NCBI GenBank assembly: GCA_902826225.1
Contig: CADEED010000034.1
Span: 1 to 34,633 of the forward strand
DNA: 34,633 nucleotides
Direction of reading: 5' to 3'
Source of the DNA: an uncultured Pseudomonadota bacterium
GTDB taxonomy: Bacteria > Pseudomonadota > Gammaproteobacteria > Steroidobacterales > Steroidobacteraceae
Shown: positions 1-7,293 of the stretch, piece after piece
Position numbering within the stretch: position 1 is the first letter of the stretch
Layout: each line of letters starts with the position of its first letter
Translations under genes and position numbers: made by a program
Notes under the pieces: model-generated
What the model saw: the letters and a program-made list of their open reading frames with translations, nothing else
Told to the model about the DNA's origin: nothing
Database searches by the model: none

Positions 1-342
1 GTCGGCGGACAGGGGCTGGCGCATCGCGATGCGGTTCTGCACGTGAACGAGGCCGAACAGCTTCACGGGGAACGCTTCGGCGCCGAGCATCGCCAGGTGC
101 AGCGGGAACGCGAGGATGTGCGGATAGGCGATGGGCAGCGTGGCGCCGGCAGAAGCGCCGCAGATCTCCGAGTACGCGGCGAGATGCTTGCGGTCGATGA
201 CGACTTTCGCGAGTCGCGACTCGATGCGCGGAACCTCGCCGCCGTCGGGCACGAGCGTCGGCTTGCGGGAGACCATGATCTTCGGATACATCGACCACAC
301 GGCCGGCGCGCGCGCGAACTCGAGCGAATGCTTCGCCTGCAT
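1..342 (-). CDS. MaoC-like (hotdog fold) acyl dehydratase family protein, 3' end outside the window
   Basis: The first 114 residues are present and the rest lies beyond base 1. The ATG at 342 follows a GGGAGAG ribosome site. It lies 16 bases after the ccmI stop, so the gene is probably the last cistron of the ccm transcript. The segment with a Tyr-Ser-Glu-Ile-Cys start followed by LPIAYPHILAFPLHLAM resembles COG2030/MaoC-type hydratases that act on acyl thioesters. The usual SGDxNPIH hydratase motif is not conserved: a His is present, but the Asp-containing part reads CGASAGATLP. The substrate cannot be inferred and a non-catalytic hotdog protein is possible. Family assignment is from recalled sequence resemblance only. 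Confidence 0.6.
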   Translation of the reverse strand, partial: MQAKHSLEFARAPAVWSMYPKIMVSRKPTLVPDGGEVPRIESRLAKVVIDRKHLAAYSEICGASAGATLPIAYPHILAFPLHLAMLGAEAFPVKLFGLVHVQNRIAMRQPLSAD

Positions 343-358
343 GGAGCTCTCCCGTTGA

Positions 359-1363
359 CTACTGGGACAGCTTGTCGATCACGATATCGAGCCGCCCGTC
401 CTGGCCGACATGATAGCCAACTTGTCCGAACGGGTCGCCGCGCGTCGCGGTCGGCTGACCACCCAGCGACACGCGGGCCACGACTTCCAGTTGCTGACCC
501 GCCGCGATGCGGCGCGATTCGAGCATCGCGTCGGCCGCGGAAAGATCGACGTCGACGGGGAACGTGGCCGGCAGGCGTTTGACGGCGAATGGCGGTCCTG
601 GCTGCTTCGGATCCCGGGCGGCGACAAACAAGGTCGAGCCCGCCGGGATGCTGGCGGCCAGCGCCGGCGCGAGCGTCACGCGCACCGAGACGCGGGCGCC
701 ATCGACGGCCGCCGCGTTCGCGCCCTGCCCGCCCGCGGCTTCGAGTCCCGCAATCTGTGATTCGAGGATCTTGCGCACCTGCTCGGGTGGATCGAGCGCG
801 AGCATCTTCTGGAAACGCTCGCGCGCGAGCGCGCGGTCGCCGCGCGTCAGCGCCGCGAATGCGCTGTAGAAGATGGCCTTGCCGGACGTCGGATCGAGCT
901 CGAGCGCGCGCTCGAAAACATGGCCGGCCGGCCCACGGAGGCTCTCCGCATCCTGCGCCACGAGTGTCTCGCCCACGCCGATCAACGCCTCGACGTTCTT
1001 GCCGTCGGCGATCCGGTCCGCGCGTTGATAGGCGCGCGCCGCGAGCGGGAACTGGCCGAGCTCCGAGTATGACCGGCCCAGCAACAGCCAGCCCTGCAGG
1101 TCGTCGGGCTCGCGCGCGAGCCGCCGCGCGAGCTTCGCCGTCATTGCCGCGGGCGTGTCCGCCACCGCGGGCACCGTCCCGCCCCAGTCGTAAGTGCTGA
1201 GCATGCGATACAGACCGAAGCCGCCGCCCAGCACCCCGACCACGACGGCGAGCGCGGCGAACATCGCCGGCTTCGCGTCGGTACGCCGGCGCATCAGCGG
1301 CGCCAGCAGCAGCAGCGCCGCGCCGGTCGCGAGCGTTCCGGCCAGGAAGATGAATGCGGTCAT
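359..1363 (-). CDS. ccmI: Cytochrome c biogenesis protein CcmI (apocytochrome chaperone)
   Basis: This 334-residue membrane protein has two N-terminal hydrophobic helices (about residues 3-22 and 33-52) and a soluble region with TPR-like helices (for example around LQGWLLLGRSYSELGQFPLA). That is the CcmI/CycH layout. The family presents unfolded apocytochrome c to the CcmF/H haem-ligation complex on the periplasmic side. A C-terminal domain after about residue 230 resembles the periplasmic part of longer CcmI proteins. The ATG at 1363 overlaps the ccmH stop in an ATGA junction, which implies translational coupling. Longer in-frame starts would run into ccmH. Confidence 0.88.
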   Translation of the reverse strand: MTAFIFLAGTLATGAALLLLAPLMRRRTDAKPAMFAALAVVVGVLGGGFGLYRMLSTYDWGGTVPAVADTPAAMTAKLARRLAREPDDLQGWLLLGRSYSELGQFPLAARAYQRADRIADGKNVEALIGVGETLVAQDAESLRGPAGHVFERALELDPTSGKAIFYSAFAALTRGDRALARERFQKMLALDPPEQVRKILESQIAGLEAAGGQGANAAAVDGARVSVRVTLAPALAASIPAGSTLFVAARDPKQPGPPFAVKRLPATFPVDVDLSAADAMLESRRIAAGQQLEVVARVSLGGQPTATRGDPFGQVGYHVGQDGRLDIVIDKLSQ

Positions 1364-1797
1364 CGGTTGCTTTCGTCGTCGACGATGCTGTCGTCCGCGA
1401 GGACGAGCTTCGAGCGCCGCCGCACGACGACGATGGCCACCGCGATGCCGCCCAGCAACGCGACCAGCGGCGTGAGCCACACCCACAGCGTCGAAGAATT
1501 GACCGGCGGCTCGAAAAGGATGACATCGCCGTAGCGCTGCACCATGTACGCGCGGATCTCATCGTCGCTCCTGCCGGCGACGAGCTGTTCGGCGACCTGC
1601 CGGCGCAGATCCGCCGCGAGACCCACGGGTGAATCCGCGATCGTGTTGTTCACGCACTGCATGCAGCGCAGCTCGTGCGTCAGGGCCTTGTAACGGGCCT
1701 GCAGCTCGGCATTCGGCAGCACGGTGACGTCGATCGCGACGATCGGCAACGAGGCCAGCAGCAACAGGCCAGCGAGCCAGGAACGCGTGCGCCTCAC
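1360..1797 (-). CDS. ccmH: Cytochrome c maturation thiol-reductase subunit CcmH
   Basis: A 145-residue protein with an N-terminal signal or anchor (residues 7-22), a periplasmic helical-bundle domain and a C-terminal membrane helix (about 104-125). The redox motif is LRCMQC (Cys45, Cys48) followed by VNNTIADSP. The family uses LRCxxC to reduce the apocytochrome CxxCH thiols or resolve mixed disulfides before haem attachment. The usual Gln after the second Cys (CQN) is Val here. The length fits the short CcmH form, with the TPR part carried separately as CcmI. It overlaps both ccmG and ccmI by four bases. Confidence 0.92.
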   Translation of the reverse strand: MRRTRSWLAGLLLLASLPIVAIDVTVLPNAELQARYKALTHELRCMQCVNNTIADSPVGLAADLRRQVAEQLVAGRSDDEIRAYMVQRYGDVILFEPPVNSSTLWVWLTPLVALLGGIAVAIVVVRRRSKLVLADDSIVDDESNR

Positions 1798-2327
1798 GGC
1801 AAAACTCCCGCCGGCAGTCGCGAGGCGAATTCACGGCTCCATACTTCCGGCGTCATCGCGCCGACGTGGCGATACTGGACCTGGCCGTTCGCATCGACGA
1901 AGAAAGTTTCCGGTGCGCCGTAGACGCCGAAGTCGATCGCCGTGCGCCCGTCCGCATCCACGGCGACGACGTGGTATGGATTGCCCAGTTGTTCCAGCCA
2001 CTGCAGCGCCGCCGCATCCTCGTCCTTCCAGTTGAGCCCGACGAATGTCACGCGGTTCTCGCGCGCGATGTCGAGCAGCGCCTGGTGTTCGACACGGCAT
2101 TCGGGACACCACGTGCCCCAGACGTTCAGGACCCACGGCCTGCCTTTCAGATCCGCGAGTGAGAGTTTGCGGCCGGGTTCGCCCAGGACCGGCAGGCTGA
2201 AGTCCGGCGCCGGCTTGCCGAGCAGCGCCGACTGCATCGTGCTGCGGTTCGGCGACCGCACGACGCCGACATACAGGATGCCGGCGAGCACGGCGAAGAC
2301 CACGACCGGGATCAGGAAGCGCGTCAC
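1794..2327 (-). CDS. ccmG: Periplasmic thiol:disulfide oxidoreductase CcmG/DsbE
   Basis: A 177-residue membrane-anchored thioredoxin-fold protein. Residues 4-22 form the N-terminal anchor. The active site WCPEC (Cys74, Cys77) sits in the conserved VWGTWCPECRVEH context, and the GVYGAPETF loop with a cis-Pro near 139 is typical of DsbE/CcmG. In System I this protein receives electrons from the CcdA/DsbD type transporter and keeps apocytochrome cysteines (or CcmH) reduced. It overlaps ccmF and ccmH by ATGA junctions. No truncation or missing residue is seen. Confidence 0.95.
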   Translation of the reverse strand: MTRFLIPVVVFAVLAGILYVGVVRSPNRSTMQSALLGKPAPDFSLPVLGEPGRKLSLADLKGRPWVLNVWGTWCPECRVEHQALLDIARENRVTFVGLNWKDEDAAALQWLEQLGNPYHVVAVDADGRTAIDFGVYGAPETFFVDANGQVQYRHVGAMTPEVWSREFASRLPAGVLP

Positions 2328-4282
2328 GTCGCTTCCGCGACGGCGCTGCGCGCGCCCGCCTCCTCCTCGACCCGGGTCCGATACCGCCGGTCGGTCGCCG
2401 CCAGGATGCCGCCGAGCGCCATGAGCGCCGCGGCCAGCCAGACATAGTCGATGAGCGGCCGCAGCTGCGCGCGGATGCTCCAGCGTCCCCCGCCCAGGTC
2501 TTCACCGAGCGCGACGAACAGGTCCATGTTCCAGCGACTCTCGATGCCGGCCTCGGTCATCGTCGAACGCTGCACCCAGTAGTTGCGCTTCTCGGGATGC
2601 AGGATCGTGATCGGCTTGCCGTCGCGCAACACCGTGATCTGCGCGCGCACGCCGTCGTAGTTGGGACCCTCGACGGGCTCCAGTTTGTCGAAGCGATACG
2701 CGTATCTGCCCAGCGTGGCGGTCTCACCCGGCCCGAGCGCGATGTCGCGTTCCACGGTGTACGACTCCACCGTCGAGACCGCGATTACGCCGACCCCGAG
2801 ACCGATGTGCGCGATCGTCATGCCGACGATGGCACGCGGCAGGCTGAGCTTGCGCCGCCAGCGGTCCACGGGATCGAACAGCGACGACACGATGACCCAG
2901 AGTCCGAACACCACGCCGACCACCGACATCCCCTTGCCGGGACCGTAGGCGCCGTAGATCAGCGTGAGGCCGAGCGCGGACGCGATTCCGAACCCGAGCA
3001 GGATGCGCGAACGGCTGTCGGCGAGTCGCCCCCGCTTCCAGGCGGCGTGGAGGCCGATCGCGACGACGGCCGAGAGCGCCAGGAACACCGGCGGGAACAT
3101 CTGCGTGAACCATTTCTCGCCCACGGAGATCGTGCGCAGGCCGAACGCATCGTTCACGAGCGGTGCGAGCGTGCCGATGAACACGATGACGGTGGCGATG
3201 ATGAGGAAGATGTTGTTGTAGAGCAGGAATGCGTCGCGCGACGTGCCTTCGAAGCCCGCGGTCGAGCGCAGCTCGCGCGCGCGCCACGCGTACAGCGACA
3301 GCGCCGCGGTGATCACGACGCCCACGAAGCCCAGGATGAACATGCCGCGCGTCGGATCGGCTGCGAACGAATGAACGGAGGTCAGCACACCCGAACGCAC
3401 GAGGAACGTGCCGAGCAGGCTCATCGAGAACGCGAGGATGGCGAGCAGCAGCGTCCAGCTCTTGAAGAGCCCGCGCTTCTCGGTGACGGCGAGCGAGTGG
3501 ATGAGCGCCGTGCCGATGAGCCAGGGCATGAACGAGGCGTTTTCGACCGGATCCCAGAACCAGTACCCGCCCCAGCCGAGCTCGTAGTAGGCCCACCAGC
3601 TGCCGAGCGCGATACCGACGGACAGGAAACACCACGCGAGCGTGGTCCACGGCCGGGTCCAGCGCGCCCAGGCCTGGTCGAACTTGCCCTCGAGCATCGC
3701 CGCGCAGGCGAAAGAGAAGGCCACGGCGAAGCCCACGTACCCGACATAGAGGAGCGGTGGATGGATCGCGAGCGCGGGATCCTGCAGCACCGGGTTGAGG
3801 TCGCGGCCGTCGGCCGGGATCTGGTCGAGCGGCAGGCGGTCGAATGGATTGGAAGTGGCCAGCGTGAACAACACGAACCCGAAACTCACGATGCCGAGCA
3901 CACCCATGACGCGGCTCGCGAACGTCGGCGGAAGGTGACGGCTGAATACCGCGACCGCGAGCGTCCACACGGAGATGATCCAGATCCACAACAACATCGA
4001 GCCTTCGTGCGCACCCCAGACGGCGGCGACACGATAGAAGGTGGGCAGCGCGGAGTTGGAATTGCTGGCGACGTAAGTGACGGAGAAATCGAACGACACG
4101 AACGCGTGCACGAGCGCGGCGATGGCGGTGCTGACGAGCACGAACTGGCCGGCGACCGCCGGTCGCACCACGGACTGCCAGCGCTCGTCGCGGAGGTGCG
4201 CGCCGACGAGACCGAATACCGCCTGCGCGCCGCACAGGACGAGCGCGAGGATCAACGCGAATTGTCCGAGTTCGGGGATCAT
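2324..4282 (-). CDS. ccmF: Haem lyase subunit CcmF
   Basis: A 652-residue polytopic inner-membrane protein, full length for the family. The tryptophan-rich WWD-type haem-handling segment lies at about 229-255 and contains YWFWDPVENASFMPWL. Nearby candidate haem-ligand histidines include WGAHEG (His92) and LAIHPP (His174). CcmF takes haem from holo-CcmE and joins it to apocytochrome c together with CcmH and CcmI. A large periplasmic loop near the C terminus precedes the last membrane helix. The gene starts with ATG overlapping the ccmE stop. A long open frame on the opposite strand is treated as a GC artefact. Confidence 0.96.
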   Translation of the reverse strand: MIPELGQFALILALVLCGAQAVFGLVGAHLRDERWQSVVRPAVAGQFVLVSTAIAALVHAFVSFDFSVTYVASNSNSALPTFYRVAAVWGAHEGSMLLWIWIISVWTLAVAVFSRHLPPTFASRVMGVLGIVSFGFVLFTLATSNPFDRLPLDQIPADGRDLNPVLQDPALAIHPPLLYVGYVGFAVAFSFACAAMLEGKFDQAWARWTRPWTTLAWCFLSVGIALGSWWAYYELGWGGYWFWDPVENASFMPWLIGTALIHSLAVTEKRGLFKSWTLLLAILAFSMSLLGTFLVRSGVLTSVHSFAADPTRGMFILGFVGVVITAALSLYAWRARELRSTAGFEGTSRDAFLLYNNIFLIIATVIVFIGTLAPLVNDAFGLRTISVGEKWFTQMFPPVFLALSAVVAIGLHAAWKRGRLADSRSRILLGFGIASALGLTLIYGAYGPGKGMSVVGVVFGLWVIVSSLFDPVDRWRRKLSLPRAIVGMTIAHIGLGVGVIAVSTVESYTVERDIALGPGETATLGRYAYRFDKLEPVEGPNYDGVRAQITVLRDGKPITILHPEKRNYWVQRSTMTEAGIESRWNMDLFVALGEDLGGGRWSIRAQLRPLIDYVWLAAALMALGGILAATDRRYRTRVEEEAGARSAVAEAT

Positions 4283-4737
4283 GTTCCCTCGTCCGTGTTC
4301 TGGCCCATGTTCGGCGGTGGCGGGTTGTCCTTGAGGGCTCTCGCGACTTCGGGCGGCATGTATTTCTCATCGTGCTTCGCCAGGATCTGGTCGGCCACGA
4401 ACACGTTGCCCTGCATGCGTCCATGCGCGACGACGCCCTGTCCTTCCCGGAACAGGTCCGGGAGGATGCCCGAGTACTGCACCTCGACGGTCTTCTTGTA
4501 GTCGGTGACGTAGAACCGAACGTCGAGAGTGCCGGTCGTCTTCTTCAAACTACCCTTCTCGACCATGCCGCCCAGGCGGAACCGCTCGTTCGACGCCGGC
4601 ATGTTCGCCGCGATTTCTGACGGCGCATAGAACAACATGACGTTGTCGCGCAGCGCGGTCAGCGCGAGCGCGGCCGCGGCGCCCACGCCAGCGACGATGC
4701 CTGCAACCATGAACAGCCGCTTCTGGCGCGCCGTCAT
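4279..4737 (-). CDS. ccmE: Periplasmic haem chaperone CcmE
   Basis: A 152-residue protein with an N-terminal membrane anchor (about 8-29) and an OB-fold periplasmic domain. The haem-attachment motif is LAKHDEKYMPPE, with His122 as the expected covalent haem ligand and Tyr126 as the usual axial ligand. CcmE accepts haem from CcmC/CcmD under control of the CcmAB ATPase and delivers it to CcmF. The ATG at 4737 is chosen because it forms an ATGA overlap with ccmD and matches the family N terminus (MTARQKR). An in-frame ATG further upstream would extend into ccmD. Confidence 0.95.
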   Translation of the reverse strand: MTARQKRLFMVAGIVAGVGAAAALALTALRDNVMLFYAPSEIAANMPASNERFRLGGMVEKGSLKKTTGTLDVRFYVTDYKKTVEVQYSGILPDLFREGQGVVAHGRMQGNVFVADQILAKHDEKYMPPEVARALKDNPPPPNMGQNTDEGT

Positions 4738-4913
4738 GGGACCGACTCCCGGGCCATGTCCAGCCGCCGGCGCGCGTCGCGTTCGGCGTCGGCGAGCGAG
4801 CGTTTCGCGAGCCACACGTTGAGCAGCACGATGCCCAAGGCGAGCGCGAACGACGACCAGACGTACGTGCCGTAGCCGCTCATGGCGAAGAATTGTTCCA
4901 GTGCGGGACTCAC
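4734..4913 (-). CDS. ccmD: Small haem exporter subunit CcmD (GTG start)
   Basis: A 59-residue single-helix membrane protein, easily missed because it starts with GTG. The N terminus SPALEQFFAMSGYGTYVW matches the family pattern FFAMGGYxxYVW, with a helix at about residues 15-33 and a charged cytoplasmic tail. The GTG at 4913 overlaps the ccmC stop (GTGA). An internal ATG at 4883 would remove the conserved FFA residues, so GTG is preferred. CcmD associates with CcmC and CcmE and is needed to release holo-CcmE from the CcmABCD complex. Confidence 0.88.
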   Translation of the reverse strand: MSPALEQFFAMSGYGTYVWSSFALALGIVLLNVWLAKRSLADAERDARRRLDMARESVP

Positions 4914-5647
4914 GACAGCACCTCGCGGACCCAGCTCGCGTTGCGCTCGCGACGCAGCAGCTCCGCGCGCAGACGCACCAGCATCACGGCCGCGTAGTAC
5001 AGCGCGAAGGCGACGAGCATCAACAGCAGCGGCCACACCATCGATCCGTCCATGTCGGGATCTCCCAGCAGCTTCGTGGTGGCGGGCTGGTGCAGGGAAT
5101 TCCACCAGTCCACCGAGAAACGGATGATGGGGATGTTCACGACACCGACGATCGCCAGCACGGCGCTCGCCTTGTCCGCCTTCTGCGGATCCTCGATCGC
5201 GGCACGCAGCCCCATGTAGCCGAAGTCCAGGAACAGTAACACCAGCTCCGAGGTGAGCCGCGGATCCCACACCCAGTATGCGCCCCACATCGGCTTTCCC
5301 CACAACATGCCGGTGCCGAGCGTCGCGATGGTGAGCCAGGCGCCGATCGGCGCGCTGGCGGCCGCCACGGCATGCGCGACCTTCATGCGCCAGATCAGGC
5401 CGACCGCGGCAGCCAGCGCCATCGTCGTATAGATGACCATCGAGAACGTGGCGACGGGCGCGTGCACGTACACGATGCGGAATGCGTCCTTCTGCTGGTA
5501 GTCGGGCGGTGCGAGCACCAGACCGCCATAGAGCGCGACGAACATCGCCACCGCGGCGCAGCCTCCGAACCACGGCGCCCAGCGTCGCGCGAAGCCGTAC
5601 ATCCACGGCGGCGATCCGAAGCGATGAAACCAGGTCCACGTGGCCAC
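4910..5647 (-). CDS. ccmC: Haem exporter/transfer protein CcmC
   Basis: A 245-residue protein with six predicted membrane helices. The WWD domain reads WGKPMWGAYWVWDPRLTSEL (about 116-135) and is flanked by the two expected haem-ligand histidines, VHAP (His62) and SLHQP (His186). CcmC loads haem onto CcmE in the periplasm. Many homologues have Ala after the WD of this motif; Pro is found here. The start is GTG at 5647, 10 bases after the ccmB stop, with no clear ribosome site. This is the only junction between ccmA and ccmI that does not overlap. Confidence 0.95.
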   Translation of the reverse strand: MATWTWFHRFGSPPWMYGFARRWAPWFGGCAAVAMFVALYGGLVLAPPDYQQKDAFRIVYVHAPVATFSMVIYTTMALAAAVGLIWRMKVAHAVAAASAPIGAWLTIATLGTGMLWGKPMWGAYWVWDPRLTSELVLLFLDFGYMGLRAAIEDPQKADKASAVLAIVGVVNIPIIRFSVDWWNSLHQPATTKLLGDPDMDGSMVWPLLLMLVAFALYYAAVMLVRLRAELLRRERNASWVREVLS

Positions 5648-5657
5648 AGCTAACTCA

Positions 5658-6338
5658 CTACTCCAGTCCGATCCGAACCGCCGCCGCCGCGGCCAGCGGC
5701 GCCAACGTGACGCCCAGCACCGCGATCGCGGCCAACATCGTCAACGGCGGCATGATGTCGCCGCCCGCGATGGCCCGCTGCGTCGCGTCCGCGCCGAACA
5801 CGATGATCGGCACCGCGAGCGGCAGCGTCAGCAGCGACAACAGGACGCCGCCCCGCCGGGCGCCGAGCGTGAGCCCCGCGCTGATCGATCCCACGAGACT
5901 CATCGCGAAACTGCCGAGCGCGAGACCCGCGAGAATCGCGGGCAATGCCCCGGCCGACACGCCGAGCGCCGCCGCCACGACCGGTGCCGACAGTGCGAGC
6001 GGCAGGCCCGTGAGCAGCCAGTGCGTGCACGTCTTCGCGAACAACATCCAGGTCAGCGACTGCCCTGACAACGCGAACTGCTCGAGCGTCCCGTCGATCG
6101 CGTCGTCGCGGAACAGGAACTCGAGCGCCAGCAGCGAGGATAACAATGCGCCGATCCACAGGACACCCGGCGCGGCGTCTCGCAGCCGCGACAACTCCGG
6201 GGTTAATGTCAGCGGGAAAAGCGTGGCCACGATCATGAAGAACAGCAGTGGCTGCATTAGTTGCGAAGGCTTGCGGAAAGCGAGACGCAGGTCACGCCGG
6301 GCGACGAGCATGGCGGCCGTGACGGCAGGGGTCTTCAC
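5658..6338 (-). CDS. ccmB: Haem exporter ABC membrane subunit CcmB
   Basis: A 226-residue integral membrane protein with six hydrophobic segments. The N-terminal RRDLRLAFRKPSQLMQPLLF and the following PLTLTPE segment are characteristic of CcmB. With CcmA it forms the ABC module whose ATP hydrolysis releases haem-loaded CcmE from CcmCD. The ATG at 6338 overlaps the ccmA stop. The length is normal for the family. Confidence 0.93.
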   Translation of the reverse strand: MKTPAVTAAMLVARRDLRLAFRKPSQLMQPLLFFMIVATLFPLTLTPELSRLRDAAPGVLWIGALLSSLLALEFLFRDDAIDGTLEQFALSGQSLTWMLFAKTCTHWLLTGLPLALSAPVVAAALGVSAGALPAILAGLALGSFAMSLVGSISAGLTLGARRGGVLLSLLTLPLAVPIIVFGADATQRAIAGGDIMPPLTMLAAIAVLGVTLAPLAAAAAVRIGLE

Positions 6339-6952
6339 GACGCACCGAGCTCGAGCGCGGTGACGCTCCCGGCCGCCAGCGTCAGCGGATGATGGACGGC
6401 CGCGACGACGATACCCTCGTGCGAGATCTGTTCGCGGATCAGCTCGGCCACGAGCTCTTGCCCGTCCGCATCGAGATTCGTCGACGGTTCATCGAGCAGC
6501 CACAATGACGCGTGCGCGAGCAGCACGCCGGCGAGCGCGATGCGCCGGCGCTGTCCGGCGGACAACGTGCGCGCGGGACGGTCGGCGAACGTGGTGGCGC
6601 CGGTGCGCGCGAGGGCGGCATCGATCTCCGCGCGCGCGACCCGCCGGCGGATGCCCACCGAGAACTCGAGATTCTCCTGCGCGGACAGATCGCCCTTGAG
6701 GGCCGGCTCGTGACCGAGATACGCCAGCTCGGCGTGAAATTCGGCGCGCTGTCCGCGAATGGGTGCGCCGCGCCACGACACCTGCCCCTCTTCCGGATCG
6801 AGCAGGCCGGCAATCGTGCGCAAGAGGGTCGTCTTGCCCGCGCCGTTCCGGCCCGTGAGCAGCACGCATTGCCCCGGCGTCGCCGCGAAGCTGAGTCCCT
6901 TGAGGACGTGCCGGTCGCCACGCCACAGGTGCAGACCCTGGACGTTCAGCAT
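6335..6952 (-). CDS. ccmA: Haem exporter ATP-binding protein CcmA
   Basis: A 205-residue ABC ATPase with Walker A GRNGAGKTT (34-42), signature LSAGQRRRIALA (from 130), and Walker B LWLLDEPSTNLD (150-161). It powers the CcmABCD complex. The ATG at 6952 matches the usual family N terminus (MLNVQGLHL). It lies only 14 bases after the CCA end of tRNA-Leu and has no Shine-Dalgarno sequence. The gene has no room for its own promoter, so the operon is probably transcribed through the tRNA genes. The reading frame continues open back through the tRNAs, but that extension is not coding. Confidence 0.95.
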   Translation of the reverse strand: MLNVQGLHLWRGDRHVLKGLSFAATPGQCVLLTGRNGAGKTTLLRTIAGLLDPEEGQVSWRGAPIRGQRAEFHAELAYLGHEPALKGDLSAQENLEFSVGIRRRVARAEIDAALARTGATTFADRPARTLSAGQRRRIALAGVLLAHASLWLLDEPSTNLDADGQELVAELIREQISHEGIVVAAVHHPLTLAAGSVTALELGAS

Positions 6953-6966
6953 GCGGAAAGTTCGGG

Positions 6967-7053
6967 TGGTGCCCCGGCCCGGAATCGAACCGGGATGGCC
7001 TTGCGACCGACGGATTTTAAGTCCGTTGCGTCTACCAGTTCCGCCACCGGGGC
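6967..7053 (-). tRNA. leuZ: tRNA-Leu(UAA)
   Basis: The reverse strand reads GCCCCGG at the 5' end pairing with CCGGGGC before the discriminator A and an encoded CCA. The anticodon stem ACGGA/TCCGT closes the loop CTTAAAA, giving anticodon UAA. A long variable arm (CGGTCGCAAGGCC) is present as expected for leucine tRNA. The T arm CCCGG-TTCGATT-CCGGG is perfectly paired. The third tRNA of a Gly-Cys-Leu cluster, as in the E. coli glyW-cysT-leuZ order. Confidence 0.97.
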
Positions 7054-7067
7054 TGCAGGCATCGAAA

Positions 7068-7141
7068 TGGAGGCTAGGGTCGGAATCGAACCGGCGTAGA
7101 CGGCTTTGCAGGCCGCTGCATAACCATTCTGCCACCTAGCC
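7068..7141 (-). tRNA. cysT: tRNA-Cys(GCA)
   Basis: The acceptor GGCTAGG/CCTAGCC is followed by discriminator U and encoded CCA, as typical for cysteine tRNA. The anticodon loop CTGCAAA gives GCA. The T stem reads GCCGG/CCGAC, which leaves one C-A mismatch at its second pair. The other arms are intact, so a functional tRNA is still the likeliest call. Confidence 0.95.
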
Positions 7142-7171
7142 ACGGTCCGGACGGACGAGCCTGAAGAGAAT

Positions 7172-7247
<76 letters not shown>

Positions 7248-7265
7248 ACTCCGGAGAGGGCGAGG

Positions 7266-7293
7266 ATTCTAGGGCCAAGGCCCAGCAAGTCAA
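7266..7293 (-). promoter_or_regulatory. Sigma-70 promoter for the tRNA-Gly-Cys-Leu (and probably ccm) transcript
   Basis: On the minus strand TTGACT (7293-7288) is followed by a 16-base spacer and TAGAAT (7271-7266). The predicted start is near 7259, about 12 bases before the tRNA-Gly 5' end. The bases after the -10 box are very GC-rich (CCTCGCCC), as in stable-RNA promoters under stringent control; that regulation is inference. The -35 box contains the stop codon of the upstream LOG-family gene. Confidence 0.75.

Noticed and set aside
2597..4501. A 634-codon open frame on the plus strand opposite ccmF and ccmE
   Set aside because: The translation is low-complexity Arg/Asp/Glu/His-rich and matches no family, while the opposite strand encodes clear CcmF and CcmE. 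It is a GC-rich codon-bias shadow.
6953..7135. An N-terminal extension of ccmA reading through tRNA-Leu and into tRNA-Cys
   Set aside because: The extension overlaps structural tRNA sequence and does not resemble CcmA; the ATG at 6952 matches the family N terminus.
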